The notes below the pieces were generated by a model. The model was not told the origin of the DNA and ran no database searches. It worked only from the letters and a program-made list of their open reading frames with translations. Positions 46,227 to 56,716 of a DNA stretch of 56,935 bases are shown here, one piece after another. Source of the DNA: Nostoc sp. RI_552 (GTDB lineage Bacteria > Cyanobacteriota > Cyanobacteriia > Cyanobacteriales > Nostocaceae). The translations under genes and the position numbers were made by a program. The number at the start of each line of letters is the position of its first letter. The first letter of the stretch is position 1. Location: NCBI GenBank assembly GCA_016124525.1, contig WGNO01000040.1:1-56935 (forward strand). The letters are read 5' to 3'.

Positions 46227-48425
46227 ATGATTTTTGACTCCCAATCCTACAGAACTATTGGTGGTGTAATTGTTTCTAGATCTTCTTCAGAAGTGAATAT
46301 CGAAACTGCCCTAGAAGAAATTTTGTTCTACCTCAATTCTCAACGTGGAGGCTTGCTTGCTAGCAGCTATGAATACCCTGGCAGATACAAAAGATGGGCA
46401 ATCGGATTTGTTAATCCACCAATAGAATTAACAACACGGAAAAATGCTTTTAATTTGACAGCCTTGAATGAGCGCGGTCAAATACTATTACCGTTACTTT
46501 TAGAACGACTTTGCCAAGCAGAAAAATTTCGAGAATTAAAACAAACAAATAACCACATCTCTGGTTTAATTAAACCAGCACAGGAATTTTTTGCTGAAGA
46601 AGAGCGTAGCAAACAACCTTCCGCATTTACAGTTATCCGCGAAATACTCCACACCTTTTCCAGCCAAGAAGATGAACATTTAGGACTATATGGCGCATTT
46701 GGTTACGACTTAGTTTTCCAATTCGAGCCAATACCCCAAACTATAAAACGTCCCCCAGACCAACGGGATTTAGTCCTTTACCTACCGGATGAACTAATCA
46801 TTGTTGATTATTATCAACAACGCGCCTTTCGCTTGCAATATGAATTTGAAACACCCCACGGTCTCACCCATCATCTTCCCCGCACAGGAGAATCTATAGA
46901 TTATCGAGGTCAACATCTCACCCCCACCCAAAGTGCCGACCATCAAAAAGGCGAATACGCCAAACAAGTTGAACTTGCACTCGACTACTTTCGCCGCGGT
47001 GACTTATTTGAAGTCGTTCCCGGTCAAAACTTTTTTGAACCCTGCGAAGCTCTTCCTAGCACATTATTCTCCATCTTAAAACAAATCAATCCCAGTCCTT
47101 ATGGATTCATTTTTAATCTTGGTGGAGAATATATAATTGGTGCATCTCCAGAAATGTTTGTCCGTGTAGAAGGCAGACGTATAGAAACCTGCCCCATTAG
47201 TGGTACTATCACCCGTGGACAAGATGCTCTTGACGATGCAGCTCAAATTCGTCAATTACTCAACTCACACAAAGATGAAGCTGAGTTGACAATGTGTACA
47301 GACGTAGACCGTAACGACAAATCGCGAATTTGCGAACCAGGCTCAGTACAAGTCATCGGTCGTCGTCAAATCGAACTATACAGCCATTTAATTCATACCG
47401 TAGATCACGTCGAAGGCATACTCAGACCAGAATTTGATGCCTTAGATGCCTTTTTAACGCACACATGGGCAGTCACAGTCACAGGCGCACCCAAAAGAGC
47501 CGCAATTCAATTTATTGAACAGCATGAACGTAGTCCCCGACGTTGGTATGGCGGAGCAGTTGGTTATTTAAACTTCAATGGCAACTTAAACACGGGATTA
47601 ATTCTGCGAACAATTCGCTTACAAGACTGCATCGCCGAAGTGCGAGTTGGTGCCACTGTTCTTTATGATTCAATTCCCCCGGCGGAAGAACAAGAAACAA
47701 TCACCAAAGCCGCGGCTTTATTTGAAACCATCCGTCTCGCTAGACAAACACAACCAAAAACCGACGAATGCAGTGCTATGAATTTAAGCAAATCTATCCC
47801 TGATGTCGAACCAGGCAAACGTATCTTATTAATTGACTACGAAGATTCATTTGTTCACACATTAGCCAACTACATCCGCCAAAGCGGTGCCAGGGTCACC
47901 ACACTGCGCCACGGTTTTTCCGAGTCACTATTTGATACACAACGCCCAGATTTAGTAGTCTTATCTCCCGGACCTGGTAGACCAAGTGATTTTCACGTTC
48001 CTGAAACAGTCTTAGCCTGTATTCGTCGTCAACTGCCGATTTTTGGAGTTTGTCTGGGATTACAAGGCATTATCGAAGCCTTTGGCGGCAAACTAGGAGT
48101 GCTAAACTATCCCCAACATGGTAAATCTTCCCGGATTTTTGTCACTGATAGCAACTGTGTCACGTTCAAAAATTTACCCACATCCTTTACCGTCGGTAGA
48201 TATCATTCATTGTTTGCCTTACAACCAAACTTACCCCCAGAACTCAAGGTCACAGCAATTGCCGACGATAACGTAATTATGGGTATTGAACATCAAACCC
48301 TACCCATTGCTGCGGTGCAATTTCATCCAGAGTCAATCATGACTTTATCCCAAGAAGTGGGTTTGGCAATTATCAAAAACGTCATCCTGGCATACACCCA
48401 AAAGACGATAGTCGTTAGCCATTGA
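46227..48425 (+). CDS. trpE: Fused anthranilate synthase TrpE-TrpG
   Basis: Makes anthranilate from chorismate and glutamine. Residues 1-~510 are the TrpE component: [67 protein letters not shown] and [17 protein letters not shown]. Residues ~530-732 are the glutamine amidotransferase TrpG. The catalytic cysteine is in [10 protein letters not shown], and the histidine and glutamate are in VQFHPES. Such TrpEG fusions occur as pathway-specific copies in cyanobacteria. Here it heads the tryptophan supply block of the scytonemin locus. The 8-base gap to trpC shows cotranscription. Confidence 0.95.
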   Translation: MIFDSQSYRTIGGVIVSRSSSEVNIETALEEILFYLNSQRGGLLASSYEYPGRYKRWAIGFVNPPIELTTRKNAFNLTALNERGQILLPLLLERLCQAEKFRELKQTNNHISGLIKPAQEFFAEEERSKQPSAFTVIREILHTFSSQEDEHLGLYGAFGYDLVFQFEPIPQTIKRPPDQRDLVLYLPDELIIVDYYQQRAFRLQYEFETPHGLTHHLPRTGESIDYRGQHLTPTQSADHQKGEYAKQVELALDYFRRGDLFEVVPGQNFFEPCEALPSTLFSILKQINPSPYGFIFNLGGEYIIGASPEMFVRVEGRRIETCPISGTITRGQDALDDAAQIRQLLNSHKDEAELTMCTDVDRNDKSRICEPGSVQVIGRRQIELYSHLIHTVDHVEGILRPEFDALDAFLTHTWAVTVTGAPKRAAIQFIEQHERSPRRWYGGAVGYLNFNGNLNTGLILRTIRLQDCIAEVRVGATVLYDSIPPAEEQETITKAAALFETIRLARQTQPKTDECSAMNLSKSIPDVEPGKRILLIDYEDSFVHTLANYIRQSGARVTTLRHGFSESLFDTQRPDLVVLSPGPGRPSDFHVPETVLACIRRQLPIFGVCLGLQGIIEAFGGKLGVLNYPQHGKSSRIFVTDSNCVTFKNLPTSFTVGRYHSLFALQPNLPPELKVTAIADDNVIMGIEHQTLPIAAVQFHPESIMTLSQEVGLAIIKNVILAYTQKTIVVSH

Positions 48426-48432
48426 GCAATTC

Positions 48433-49251
48433 ATGAATATTTCCGCTACTCAGCGTCACATTCTTGCAGAAATTGTCAGGCATAAACAACAAGAAGTTGC
48501 CCAAATGCAACAAAAACTGACGTTCACCGCATTGCAACAACAATTACCTGCTGCTGTGACTGTGCGAAATTTCCTCACTGCTTTACATCAGCATCCCGCA
48601 CCGAGTTTAATTGCAGAAGTGAAAAAAGCCTCCCCCAGTAGGGGTATTATCCGGACTGACTTTGACCCAGTAGCCATTGCCCAAGGTTATGAACGAGGCG
48701 GTGCAGCTTGTTTATCCGTCCTCACCGATGAAAAGTTTTTTCAAGGCAGTTTTGAGAATTTGCGGACTGTGCGCGCTGCTGTCACCTTACCCTTACTGTG
48801 CAAAGAATTCATCATTGACCCCTACCAAATTTACTTAGCACGCACAGCAGGTGCAGATGCGATTTTATTAATCGCCGCCATTCTTACAGACAGCCAAATC
48901 CAAGAATTCATGGACATTATTCACGCTTTGGGTATGAATGCCCTAATGGAAGTTCATACCTTAGCTGAATTACATCGGGTGCTGAAACTCAAAAATTTAC
49001 GGTTGCTGGGAATCAATAATCGCAACTTAGAAGATTTTAGAGTTGATTTACAAATAACTCAGCAACTTCTAACACAATGTCAGCAACAAATCCAGAAGTT
49101 AAATATTACGGTTGTCAGTGAATCTGGATTGTATAAACCTGCTGATTTATCTTTTGTCGCTCATGCTGGTGCGCGTGCAGTTTTAGTCGGGGAATCTTTA
49201 GTCAAACAAAATGACCCAGAACAAGCTGTACGTAGTTTATTGAATTTTTAA
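48433..49251 (+). CDS. trpC: Indole-3-glycerol phosphate synthase TrpC
   Basis: Converts CdRP to indole-3-glycerol phosphate. It is a (beta/alpha)8 barrel of 272 aa with all landmarks: [15 protein letters not shown] (catalytic lysine), the [20 protein letters not shown] segment, [20 protein letters not shown] with a second lysine, [26 protein letters not shown], and VLVGESLVK. Length and ends are normal. A dead dehydrogenase fragment separates it from trpA. Confidence 0.96.
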   Translation: MNISATQRHILAEIVRHKQQEVAQMQQKLTFTALQQQLPAAVTVRNFLTALHQHPAPSLIAEVKKASPSRGIIRTDFDPVAIAQGYERGGAACLSVLTDEKFFQGSFENLRTVRAAVTLPLLCKEFIIDPYQIYLARTAGADAILLIAAILTDSQIQEFMDIIHALGMNALMEVHTLAELHRVLKLKNLRLLGINNRNLEDFRVDLQITQQLLTQCQQQIQKLNITVVSESGLYKPADLSFVAHAGARAVLVGESLVKQNDPEQAVRSLLNF

Positions 49252-49262
49252 CCACTGCATGA

Positions 49263-49427
49263 TCAAAGCAATGCCTCAAATTAGATGCTTTAAGAACTTT
49301 GATAGAACACCTTCAAATTAAACCCATTGTCAGCATGATTTTGCTTTTGGATGAAATTGCAGCACATCAAAGGCTAGAGTCCGGTGGGGAAGGTGTAGGC
49401 CGCAAAATTGTGGTTCAAGTTCCATAA
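49263..49427 (+). pseudogene. C-terminal fragment of a zinc-type/quinone oxidoreductase (MDR family)
   Basis: A frame between two stop codons ends at TAA 49425-49427 and reads LDALRTLIEHLQIKPIVSMI, then LLLDEIAAHQRLESGGEGVG and RKIVVQVP. This is the typical C-terminal end of medium-chain dehydrogenase/reductases (L..L..G.IKPVI...FPLDEIAEAHRRLESG..VGKIVLQVP). No start codon or upstream domain exists, as trpC ends at 49251. It is therefore a truncated remnant, presumably left by a gene once inserted in, or deleted from, this operon. Confidence 0.7.
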
Positions 49428-49486
49428 CCTCCAAACAATCATCAATTAGCCATTATCAATTACCCATTTTGAGGTGAAATATCACC

Positions 49487-50314
49487 ATGGTTACTATTTC
49501 TCATTGCTTTCAAGCATTACGGAATCGCCAACAATGTGCTTTAATTCCGTTTATCACAGCCGGTGACCCTGATTTAACCACCACTGCTCAAGCCCTACAA
49601 GTTTTAGACCGCAACGGTGCAGACTTCATCGAGTTAGGCGTTCCCTACTCTGACCCCCTAGCCGATGGTCCCGTCATTCAAGCAGCCGCAACTCGCGCTT
49701 TACAAACGGGAATTAAATTAGACCAAGTGTTAGAAATGTTGCGAGATTTAACTCCTCAACTGCAAGCACCGTTAATTTTATTTACTTATTACAATCCGAT
49801 TCTTCATCGAGGTATTCAAGCATTTTTCGCCGCCATTGTCGCCGCTGGCGTGCGCGGCTTGGTAGTACCAGATTTACCCCTAGAAGAAGCAGAACAATTA
49901 ATAAAAATAGCATCCGCCTTTGGAGTCGAGGTAATTTTGCTCGTAGCTCCTACTAGTTCCAAACAAAGAATAGCTGCCATTGCTCAAAAATCTCGTGGTT
50001 TTATTTACCTTGTTAGTGTCACAGGTGTCACAGGAATGCGCTCTCAAATGCAACAGCGTGTGCAAGGTTTACTCACAGACATGCGTAACATAACTGATAA
50101 ACCCATTGGCGTAGGCTTTGGCATCTCGACAACAGCACAAGCACTACAAGTCAAACAATGGGGTGCAGATGCAGTCATTGTCGGCAGTGCCTTTGTGCAA
50201 CGATTAGCCGAAGGTACCCCATCTGAAGGACTGCAAGCCATAGAACAACTTTCTCAGCAACTCAAAGCAGCAATTACTCCTACATCTGCGCCCAAAACGG
50301 CTGCTGTGGGTTAG
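49487..50314 (+). CDS. trpA: Tryptophan synthase alpha subunit TrpA
   Basis: Releases indole from indole-3-glycerol phosphate and feeds it to TrpB. A 275-aa barrel with [13 protein letters not shown] (containing a catalytic acid region), [45 protein letters not shown], and [11 protein letters not shown]. The start [16 protein letters not shown] at 49487 has GAGGTG upstream at 49472. It is followed at once by trpB. In N. punctiforme tyrP (tyrosinase) sits near trpA/trpB; no such gene is present here. Confidence 0.96.
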   Translation: MVTISHCFQALRNRQQCALIPFITAGDPDLTTTAQALQVLDRNGADFIELGVPYSDPLADGPVIQAAATRALQTGIKLDQVLEMLRDLTPQLQAPLILFTYYNPILHRGIQAFFAAIVAAGVRGLVVPDLPLEEAEQLIKIASAFGVEVILLVAPTSSKQRIAAIAQKSRGFIYLVSVTGVTGMRSQMQQRVQGLLTDMRNITDKPIGVGFGISTTAQALQVKQWGADAVIVGSAFVQRLAEGTPSEGLQAIEQLSQQLKAAITPTSAPKTAAVG

Positions 50315-50361
50315 AAAACAATTTTTCGGGCAATTTGATCAAAATTACAGGATTTCAACCT

Positions 50362-51585
50362 ATGGTCAATATACAAAACATCAACACCACCACACGACCT
50401 GACGCTGCTGGCAGATTTGGCAAATTCGGTGGTAAGTACGTCCCAGAAACTTTAATGCCGGCATTAAGTGAATTAGAAACGGCATTTCAACAATATCGCC
50501 ATGATCTGAGGTTTCAAACCGAACTGCAAAATTTACTGCGGGATTACGTGGGACGACCCAGCCCCTTATATTTTGCGGAACGTCTCACAGAACATTATGC
50601 ACGACTCCATGGCACAGGAGCGCAAATTTATTTAAAGCGCGAAGACTTAAATCATACAGGGGCACATAAAATTAATAATGCTTTAGCTCAAGCCTTACTA
50701 GCCAAACGCATGGGTAAGCAACGCATCATCGCCGAAACTGGTGCCGGTCAACACGGAGTGGCTACCGCTACTGTTTGCGCCCGCTTTGGTTTGCAATGTG
50801 TGATTTACATGGGTATTCACGACATGCAACGTCAAGCTTTGAATGTGTTTCGCATGAAACTCATGGGAGCGGAAGTCCGTCCTGTAGCAGCCGGAACCGG
50901 AACCCTTAAAGATGCCACTTCCGAAGCAATCCGAGATTGGGTAACTAACGTAGAAACCACCCATTACATCCTCGGTTCCGTTGCTGGCCCCCATCCCTAC
51001 CCAATGATGGTGCGTGATTTTCACTCTGTCATTGGTAAAGAAACTCGCTTGCAATGTCAAGAAAAGTGGGGGGGATTACCAAATATTCTCTTGGCTTGTG
51101 TTGGCGGCGGTTCTAATGCTATGGGATTATTTGATGAATTTGTCGATGAACTTAGCGTGCGCCTCGTGGGAGTAGAAGCAGCCGGTGAAGGCATAGATAC
51201 AGACAAACACGCAGCAACTTTAACACAAGGAAAAGTGGGAGTTCTCCACGGCGCAATGAGTTATTTACTGCAAGACCATGATGGTCAAGTCATAGAAGCA
51301 CATTCTATTAGCGCCGGACTTGATTATCCCGGTGTGGGACCTGAGCATAGTTATTTAAAAGACATTGGTCGTGCTGAATATTACAGCGTCACTGACCAAC
51401 AAGCTTTAGCTGCTTTCCAAAGATTATCTCAACTTGAAGGCATTATTCCTGCTTTGGAAACAGCTCATGCCATTGCTTACTTAGAAATTCTTTGTCCCCA
51501 ACTGCATGGTAGTCCCCGCTTGGTAATTAATTGTTCTGGCAGAGGCGACAAAGATGTACAAACTGTAGCCAAAATCCTCAAATAA
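50362..51585 (+). CDS. trpB: Tryptophan synthase beta subunit TrpB
   Basis: PLP enzyme that joins indole and serine to tryptophan. The sequence has [31 protein letters not shown], the PLP lysine in [55 protein letters not shown] and the C-terminal [10 protein letters not shown] chose ATG 50362, which is preceded by AGGA; a TTG at 50335 adds nine residues. The 407 aa length is normal. The gap to trpA is short. Confidence 0.96.
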   Translation: MVNIQNINTTTRPDAAGRFGKFGGKYVPETLMPALSELETAFQQYRHDLRFQTELQNLLRDYVGRPSPLYFAERLTEHYARLHGTGAQIYLKREDLNHTGAHKINNALAQALLAKRMGKQRIIAETGAGQHGVATATVCARFGLQCVIYMGIHDMQRQALNVFRMKLMGAEVRPVAAGTGTLKDATSEAIRDWVTNVETTHYILGSVAGPHPYPMMVRDFHSVIGKETRLQCQEKWGGLPNILLACVGGGSNAMGLFDEFVDELSVRLVGVEAAGEGIDTDKHAATLTQGKVGVLHGAMSYLLQDHDGQVIEAHSISAGLDYPGVGPEHSYLKDIGRAEYYSVTDQQALAAFQRLSQLEGIIPALETAHAIAYLEILCPQLHGSPRLVINCSGRGDKDVQTVAKILK

Positions 51586-51717
51586 AACATCAAGCAAAAT
51601 TTGTTGCTTTGAGGACTAGGCAAATAACACCCCAGGACAGTAAGTAAAGTCAGTTACCCAGAGTTATTGCCTCAGTCCTCAATTTTGGCAATACCCGCTA
51701 TATTCACTTGGAATAAC

Positions 51718-52809
51718 ATGACAGTTATCACCCAAACTCCACCAAACATCATCAATTCTGACTTTGAGCATTGGTCAACTTTATTACAACAGTTACTTGA
51801 TAAACAATCTTTAACAGTTGTCCAAGCAAGTGAGTTGATGCAGGGTTGGCTAATTGATGCCATTCCGCCTGTGCTTTCAGGAGCAATTTTAGCCGCCATT
51901 CAAGCCCAAGGCGTATCCGCAGAGGAGCTAGTGGGTATGGCTAGAGTATTACAATCACAATCTGCTTTTGCCACTTCCCACACCCCCCGCACCACTCCCC
52001 TTATTGACACCTGTGGAACTGGTGGAGATGGCGCTGCAACCTTCAATATTTCCACTGCTGTGGCATTTGTCGCCGCCGCCGCCGGTGTAAAGGTTGCCAA
52101 ACATGGTAATCGTTCTGCATCAAGCAAAACTGGTTCTGCTGATGTCTTAGAAGCGTTGGGTATTAATCTCAATGCTAGTTGGGAGAAAGTACAAGCTGCT
52201 GTGGATGAGGTGGGTATCACCTTTTTATTTGCTCCTGGTTGGCATCCCGCACTGAAAGCAGTTGCACCCATACGCAAAACCTTGAAAATCCGAACTATTT
52301 TTAACTTGCTCGGGCCGTTGGTTAATCCCATGGAACCCACAGGACAAATTATTGGTGTCAACAACCCAGGTTTATTAGAAACCATCGCTCAAGCCTTATC
52401 AAAATTGGGATGTCGGCAGGGGATTTCAATTTACGGACGGGAAAAATTAGATGAAGCCGGATTAGCAGATGTAACAGACCTGGCTGTACTTCAAGACCAT
52501 AAAGTACGTCGTCTCGTTCTCAATCCTCAAGAACTCGGTTTGAGTTACGCACCAACTACAGCGTTACGCGGTGGAAATGTGCAAAAAAACGCAGAAATTT
52601 TACAAGCGGTTCTTCAAGGTCGTGGCACTCAAGCTCAAAAAGATGTAGTGGCTTTGAATACAGCCTTAGCACTGCAAGCGGGTGAAGTTAGTAATCCAGC
52701 AACAGATGTGATGGCAGGTTGCGCTAACTGTCTGGCCTTAGCTCAAGAAGTTCTTGAAAGTGGTGCGGCTTGGGCAAAGTTAACACAATTAGCTGCGTTT
52801 TTGCAATAA
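51718..52809 (+). CDS. trpD: Anthranilate phosphoribosyltransferase TrpD
   Basis: Transfers phosphoribose from PRPP to anthranilate. It has the PRPP loop [68 protein letters not shown] and YGREKLDE. I chose ATG 51718; a TTG at 51667 would add 17 residues without homology. 363 aa is normal. It follows trpB by 132 bases and belongs to the tryptophan supply block; the TrpF step must be encoded elsewhere. Confidence 0.95.
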   Translation: MTVITQTPPNIINSDFEHWSTLLQQLLDKQSLTVVQASELMQGWLIDAIPPVLSGAILAAIQAQGVSAEELVGMARVLQSQSAFATSHTPRTTPLIDTCGTGGDGAATFNISTAVAFVAAAAGVKVAKHGNRSASSKTGSADVLEALGINLNASWEKVQAAVDEVGITFLFAPGWHPALKAVAPIRKTLKIRTIFNLLGPLVNPMEPTGQIIGVNNPGLLETIAQALSKLGCRQGISIYGREKLDEAGLADVTDLAVLQDHKVRRLVLNPQELGLSYAPTTALRGGNVQKNAEILQAVLQGRGTQAQKDVVALNTALALQAGEVSNPATDVMAGCANCLALAQEVLESGAAWAKLTQLAAFLQ

Positions 52810-52887
52810 CAATTTCTACACAACGGGGAGTTAACAACCTTGATGTTATTCTCCGTGCTTTTGTCAATTTCAGTATAGGTAACGAAA

Positions 52888-53952
52888 ATGATTGTAGTAC
52901 TTAAAAACAGTACACCTGATAGCGAAATTAACCGAATTTGCCAAGAATTAACAGAAAATTGGCAAGTTACTGTTGAAAAAAGCTTCGGCAAACAAAAAGC
53001 TATTTTGGGAATCATTGGTGATACATCTATCATCGATACATTGCAAGTGCAGGAGTTAAGTCCTTGGATTCAACAAGTATTACGAGTACAACAACCTTTC
53101 AAGCGAGCTAGTCGAGAATTTCGACATGGAGAAGCCAGCGAGGTGATTGTTTCCACTCCTAACGGTTGTGTACCTTTCGGAGAATGTCATCCCATTGTCG
53201 TGGTAGCTGGCCCTTGTTCCGTTGAAAATGAAGCCATGATTGTGGAAACCGCCAAGGGTGTCAAGAGGGCAGGAGCTCAGTTTCTCCGGGGAGGAGCCTA
53301 CAAACCCCGTACTTCACCTTATGCTTTTCAAGGCTATGGTGAAAGCGCATTAGATTTATTAGCAGTAGCCCGTGAAGCCACTGGTTTAGGCATTATCACT
53401 GAGCTCATGGATGCAGCAGATTTACCAGCCGTAGCCAAAGTTGCGGACATCATCCAAATCGGAGCGCGGAATATGCACAACTTCTCGTTGTTGAAAAAAG
53501 TCGGCGCTCAAGATAAACCAGTGCTACTCAAACGCGGCATGTCTGCCACCATTGACGAATGGTTAATGGCAGCAGAATACATTCTCGCATCAGGAAATCC
53601 CAACGTCATCTTGTGTGAGCGAGGCATTAGAACCTTTGATACCAAATATGCCCGGAACACCTTAGATTTATCGGTAATTCCTGTATTGCGACATCTTACG
53701 CATCTGCCCATCATGATTGACCCCAGTCATGGCACTGGTAATTCTGATTATGTCCCCCCTATGGCTTTAGCCGCCATCGCAGCCGGTGCAGATGCTTTAA
53801 TGATTGAAGTTCACCCCAATCCTGCTAGAGCCTTATCTGATGGGCCTCAGTCCCTTACCCCTGAGAAATTTAACCGCTTAACTCAGGAAATGTCTATCCT
53901 CGGCAAAGTAGTTAATCGCTGGTCTATGCCTCCTGTATTAACTTCTGTTTAA
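52888..53952 (+). CDS. aroG: 3-deoxy-7-phosphoheptulonate (DAHP) synthase, type I-beta
   Basis: First step of the shikimate pathway (PEP plus erythrose 4-phosphate). Residues 1-70 form a ferredoxin/ACT-like regulatory domain (MIVVLKNSTPDSEINRICQE), as in Thermotoga-type enzymes. The barrel has VVVAGPCSVENEAMI, FLRGGAYKPRTSPYAFQG, IQIGARNMHNFSLL, KPVLLKRGMSATIDEW, ILCERGIRTFDT, MIDPSHGTGN and MIEVHPNPARALSDG. 354 aa. It is the last gene of the rightward locus and is named aroG in the N. punctiforme scytonemin cluster. A terminator follows at 54011. Confidence 0.94.
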   Translation: MIVVLKNSTPDSEINRICQELTENWQVTVEKSFGKQKAILGIIGDTSIIDTLQVQELSPWIQQVLRVQQPFKRASREFRHGEASEVIVSTPNGCVPFGECHPIVVVAGPCSVENEAMIVETAKGVKRAGAQFLRGGAYKPRTSPYAFQGYGESALDLLAVAREATGLGIITELMDAADLPAVAKVADIIQIGARNMHNFSLLKKVGAQDKPVLLKRGMSATIDEWLMAAEYILASGNPNVILCERGIRTFDTKYARNTLDLSVIPVLRHLTHLPIMIDPSHGTGNSDYVPPMALAAIAAGADALMIEVHPNPARALSDGPQSLTPEKFNRLTQEMSILGKVVNRWSMPPVLTSV

Positions 53953-54010
53953 CAGCTATTCCACTGACAAAACCATGAGGAAGATATAGACGATATAGAA
54001 GATATATATA

Positions 54011-54042
54011 GATACTCGACTTTTTTAAATAAGTCGGGTATC
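54011..54042 (+). terminator. Terminator at the end of the scytonemin locus
   Basis: GATACTCGACTT (54011-54022) and AAGTCGGGTATC (54031-54042) form a 12-bp stem with one G-T pair and an 8-base loop. A weak TGCTTATT follows. It lies 59 bases after the aroG stop. Confidence 0.75.
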
Positions 54043-54276
54043 TGCTTATTAGTGAGGGCACAAACCCCAGTATTTAGAGTATATATTGAGTTGTCAATTT
54101 AACTTATATTGAGTGCTATTAACTAAAGTTAAATATCTATTTAAATATTTTCATATCTTATGAAACAAGAACCTATTATCAAAATATAATTAATTTATTT
54201 ATCTCATCCTCGCAAAAATACTAGTCTGATTTTCTACACAATACTTATTAGGGGCACATAGAATCAATTAATATCT

Positions 54277-54361
54277 TAGGGTTTGCTGAAAAAGTTATTA
54301 GTGAGGACAGGGAAAAGGGAATGGGGAATTGGGAAGTTTGACCTTTATTCAGCAAACCCTA
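54277..54361. mobile_element. Small MITE-like inverted-repeat element (85 bp)
   Basis: TAGGGTTTGCTGAA (54277-54290) is repeated inverted as TTCAGCAAACCCTA (54348-54361), a perfect 14-bp match around 57 non-coding bases. The ends look like insertion-sequence termini. No clear target duplication was seen. Confidence 0.55.
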
Positions 54362-54395
54362 ATTACCAATTAGTAATTACATTGAAAAACCTCTA

Positions 54396-54416
54396 AATTA
54401 CGAATTACGAATTACG
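54396..54416. repeat. Three tandem AATTACG heptamers
   Basis: Short tandemly repeated heptamers of this type are characteristic of heterocyst-forming cyanobacteria. A related TAATTCGTA phrase occurs near 44415. Confidence 0.7.
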
Positions 54417-54723
54417 TTAGCGAGAAGCTGTCCTCTGAAAGAGGTATTACGAATTCAAAAGCTGTAAGTTAGGCAGTATTAGCCTGTGGATTGGGTAGTT
54501 ACGACACTTCCAAGATGAAGCAAGAAGTAAACAAAACTCAAAGCAGATTTGAGTAGGTTTTACATAACAAAGTTCATCCCCTCGCAGACATTTTCCCTCA
54601 GGCAGAAAACCACAATCACCTGGATGCCATAGCACAATGTTATCTAAGGTCGGAGATTCAATTTGATTTTCTCAAACTTCCAATGGAAACCCAATTACAC
54701 TGACGAAATTTTTCAAACGAATA

Positions 54724-54751
54724 ACCCCAACCTTATCTACAAAGTTGGGGT
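54724..54751 (-). terminator. Hairpin downstream of the repeat-protein gene
   Basis: ACCCCAAC and GTTGGGGT form an 8-bp stem with a 12-base loop. It lies 80 bases beyond the stop of the minus-strand gene that ends at 54832. It probably ends that transcript. Confidence 0.55.
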
Positions 54752-54831
54752 ATTTGACAAAAATTTAAACAATAAACAGGTTGGCGACGTGATCAACAAA
54801 CGAGTTACCGCCATCAGTTAAAAAATGATTA

Positions 54832-55818
54832 CTAACGGCCAGCCATACCGCCGCCACCGAAGCTAAACATACCGCCGCCACTGGAATCATTGCTACTGTC
54901 ACCGAAGCTGGGCATATCCCTACCAAAGCTAAACATATCGCCGCCACTGGAATCATTGCTACCGAGACTGAAGCTAGGCATACCGCCGCCACTGGAATCA
55001 CTGCTACTGTCACCGAAGCTAGGCATACCCCTACCAAAGCTAGGCATACCGCCGCCACTGGAATCACTGCTACTGTCACCGAAGCTAGGCATACCCCTAC
55101 CAAAGCTAGGCGTACCGCCGCCACTGGAATCACTGCTACTGTCACCGAAGCTAGGCATACCGCCGCCACTGGAATCACTGCTGCCAGTTAAGGAGTCAGC
55201 AATACCAGTAGAATTACTTATTTCGCCAGTTAAGGAGTCGCCACCAGTGGAGGAGGGAATTTGAGTCCAAGGGTTGACACCACCAGTCAATGGACTACCT
55301 TCCGCCGTCCGGTCGCCAAAGCTAGAAAAAAGATCACTAGTTGGGGTACTACCCTCAGTCAGCCCACTATTATCATCAATATCAGTAGCATTGTTTTCGC
55401 CACCATTATCAATTGAGTCTTCCATCCTAGCAGTGGAGTTATCCTCACCGGAAGTAGGTACTTCGTCAACAGTGGAATTGCTCATCTCGCCACCAGTGGA
55501 GGAGGGAATTTGAGTCCAAGGGTTGACACCACCAGTTAATGGACTACCTTCGGCCGTGGGGTCGCCAAACCCAGCAAAAGGGTCAGTACCCAGGACGCTA
55601 CCGTCAGCAAACAAACTATCATCAATACTCGTATCCGAGTCTCCAAAAGCGCTAGCAAAGGAGTTTATTAAGCTTTCTGGAGTTACACCATCAATTTGTA
55701 ATAATGGTGCAAAGGGTGATTGCAGTAGCAAATCAGTCATGTCATCTCTACTATTAGAGTCGGTATTTTCGACACTATTATCAATTGAATCTTCCGTGAT
55801 AACTGTGGTATCTTCCAT
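54832..55818 (-). CDS. Acidic Ser/Gly-rich repeat protein, unknown function
   Basis: About 328 aa of low complexity. The N-terminal third is acidic (MEDTTVITEDSIDNSVEN) and includes one ordered-looking stretch, LLLQSPFAPLLQIDGVTPES. A ~25-residue unit occurs twice (FGDPTAEGSPLTGG + VNPWTQIPSSTGG, and the same with FGDRTAEG). The C-terminal ~120 residues are tandem copies of DSSGGGMPSFG / GRGMPSFGDSSS. No signal peptide and no cysteines are seen. I chose ATG 55818, which has GGAG about ten bases upstream; ATG 55845 has none. It ends convergently with aroG. The N. punctiforme scytonemin cluster also ends in a gene of unknown function (NpR1259), but I cannot confirm that this is its counterpart. 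G+C and codon use differ from its neighbours because of the repeats. Confidence 0.75.
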   Translation of the reverse strand: MEDTTVITEDSIDNSVENTDSNSRDDMTDLLLQSPFAPLLQIDGVTPESLINSFASAFGDSDTSIDDSLFADGSVLGTDPFAGFGDPTAEGSPLTGGVNPWTQIPSSTGGEMSNSTVDEVPTSGEDNSTARMEDSIDNGGENNATDIDDNSGLTEGSTPTSDLFSSFGDRTAEGSPLTGGVNPWTQIPSSTGGDSLTGEISNSTGIADSLTGSSDSSGGGMPSFGDSSSDSSGGGTPSFGRGMPSFGDSSSDSSGGGMPSFGRGMPSFGDSSSDSSGGGMPSFSLGSNDSSGGDMFSFGRDMPSFGDSSNDSSGGGMFSFGGGGMAGR

Positions 55819-56301
55819 TAGAAAAAAAGCTCCAATTTTGCCCATAAAAATTTCATTACGGCTGGAATATTGACTATAAAAATTACCCAGCTTCCTGAAT
55901 TTATGTTTGTGTTAAGATTCTGTTACGGCTTTTTATTAGCTATTATCATCTTGATATTAATGGTTTTTCCATTAAACAAAATTCCAAGATTGACAACACA
56001 TATAAGCTTTAATTAGCCCGCTCTCACTATTAATTTAGTTGGTTTTGAAATGAACCACAATGAAAAATATTTTCTTGAAATTGTAAAAATTTAGATATGT
56101 TAATATTTTTAATATTTCAACTTTAATAACTAAATATAAATAGCTTAACACTGTATTTTTTCTGTTATCCCCTGTATACAGCATATCGTGAGTAAATGAG
56201 GTGCAGTAAGAGGCTATTTATAAAGTAAATCTAAAAATGGTTTGCTTTGAGAAATTGCAAAGATAGGATAGGTTTAAAGCAGTATAACTACTCATTAAGA
56301 A
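55819..56301. other. AT-rich intergenic upstream of the repeat-protein gene
   Basis: No gene was seen. It should hold the promoter of the minus-strand repeat protein on its left. On its right, from about 56205, lies sequence that probably forms the left end of the IS5-type element. Confidence 0.4.
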
Positions 56302-56421
56302 ATGGCTCGGAAAGCTTATTCCACGAACCTTAGGGACTCAGAATGGGAAATTCTCCCTCCCTCAATTCCACCAGCTAAATCTGGAGGTCATCCTCCCACA
56401 ACTGATATGCGTGAAGTGTGA
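56302..56421 (+). pseudogene. IS5-family transposase N-terminal remnant
   Basis: A 39-codon frame reads MARKAYSTNLRDSEWEILPP and SIPPAKSGGHPPTTDMREV, then stops at TGA 56419. This is the typical start of cyanobacterial IS5-type transposases (YPTDLSDSEWEIL.PL.PP.K.GGRPRTTDMREV.NAIFY). The catalytic domain is absent; the following sequence is unrelated. Confidence 0.8.
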
Positions 56422-56543
56422 AAGCTAAGAAAAAGGCGAAAAGTGGCGTATAAAGAAAATCAAGAGTAAAATATCATCAGCACAAACAAGCTTGTTTTAG
56501 TGAGATATAAAGCACTTGGAATAAGCGACAAATGCTTTCAGGG

Positions 56544-56579
56544 TAAACACTTTAATCTTTTCGTAGACTAAAGTGTTTA
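56544..56579. repeat. Perfect inverted repeat between two transposase fragments
   Basis: TAAACACTTTA (56544-56554) and TAAAGTGTTTA (56569-56579) form an 11-bp stem around a 14-base loop. It lies between the IS5 remnant and the IS4-like gene and could be a terminator that shields the transposase or part of the element's left end. Confidence 0.55.
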
Positions 56580-56716
56580 TTACTGTTTAGTCTGTTTAAT
56601 TCTTAAAAATTGATACCTGAAACAATGTAATCACAAGTGTTGAATGTTAAGAAAGAGGTGATAAAAATAGCCCAAAATATGGTAAATTCCGGGCGAAGGA
56701 TTGAAAAAAATAATTG

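Larger units (their letters stand above)
54043..54831. other. Intergenic between aroG and the repeat protein; no gene seen
   Basis: This region holds the separately listed MITE-like element, AATTACG tandem repeats and a hairpin. A 62-codon minus frame at 54447-54635 has no recognisable features and is probably chance. Confidence 0.5.

Noticed and set aside
54447..54635. 62-codon minus-strand frame
   Set aside because: Cysteine-rich chance-like peptide without motif, ribosome site or neighbour in the same direction.
54765..55873. Long frames antisense to the Ser/Gly repeat protein on both strands
   Set aside because: They mirror the tandem repeats (LPKLGIPPPLESLLLSPK, IPVAAVCLASVTVA). The minus frame from 55818 has a ribosome site and a non-repetitive N-terminus.
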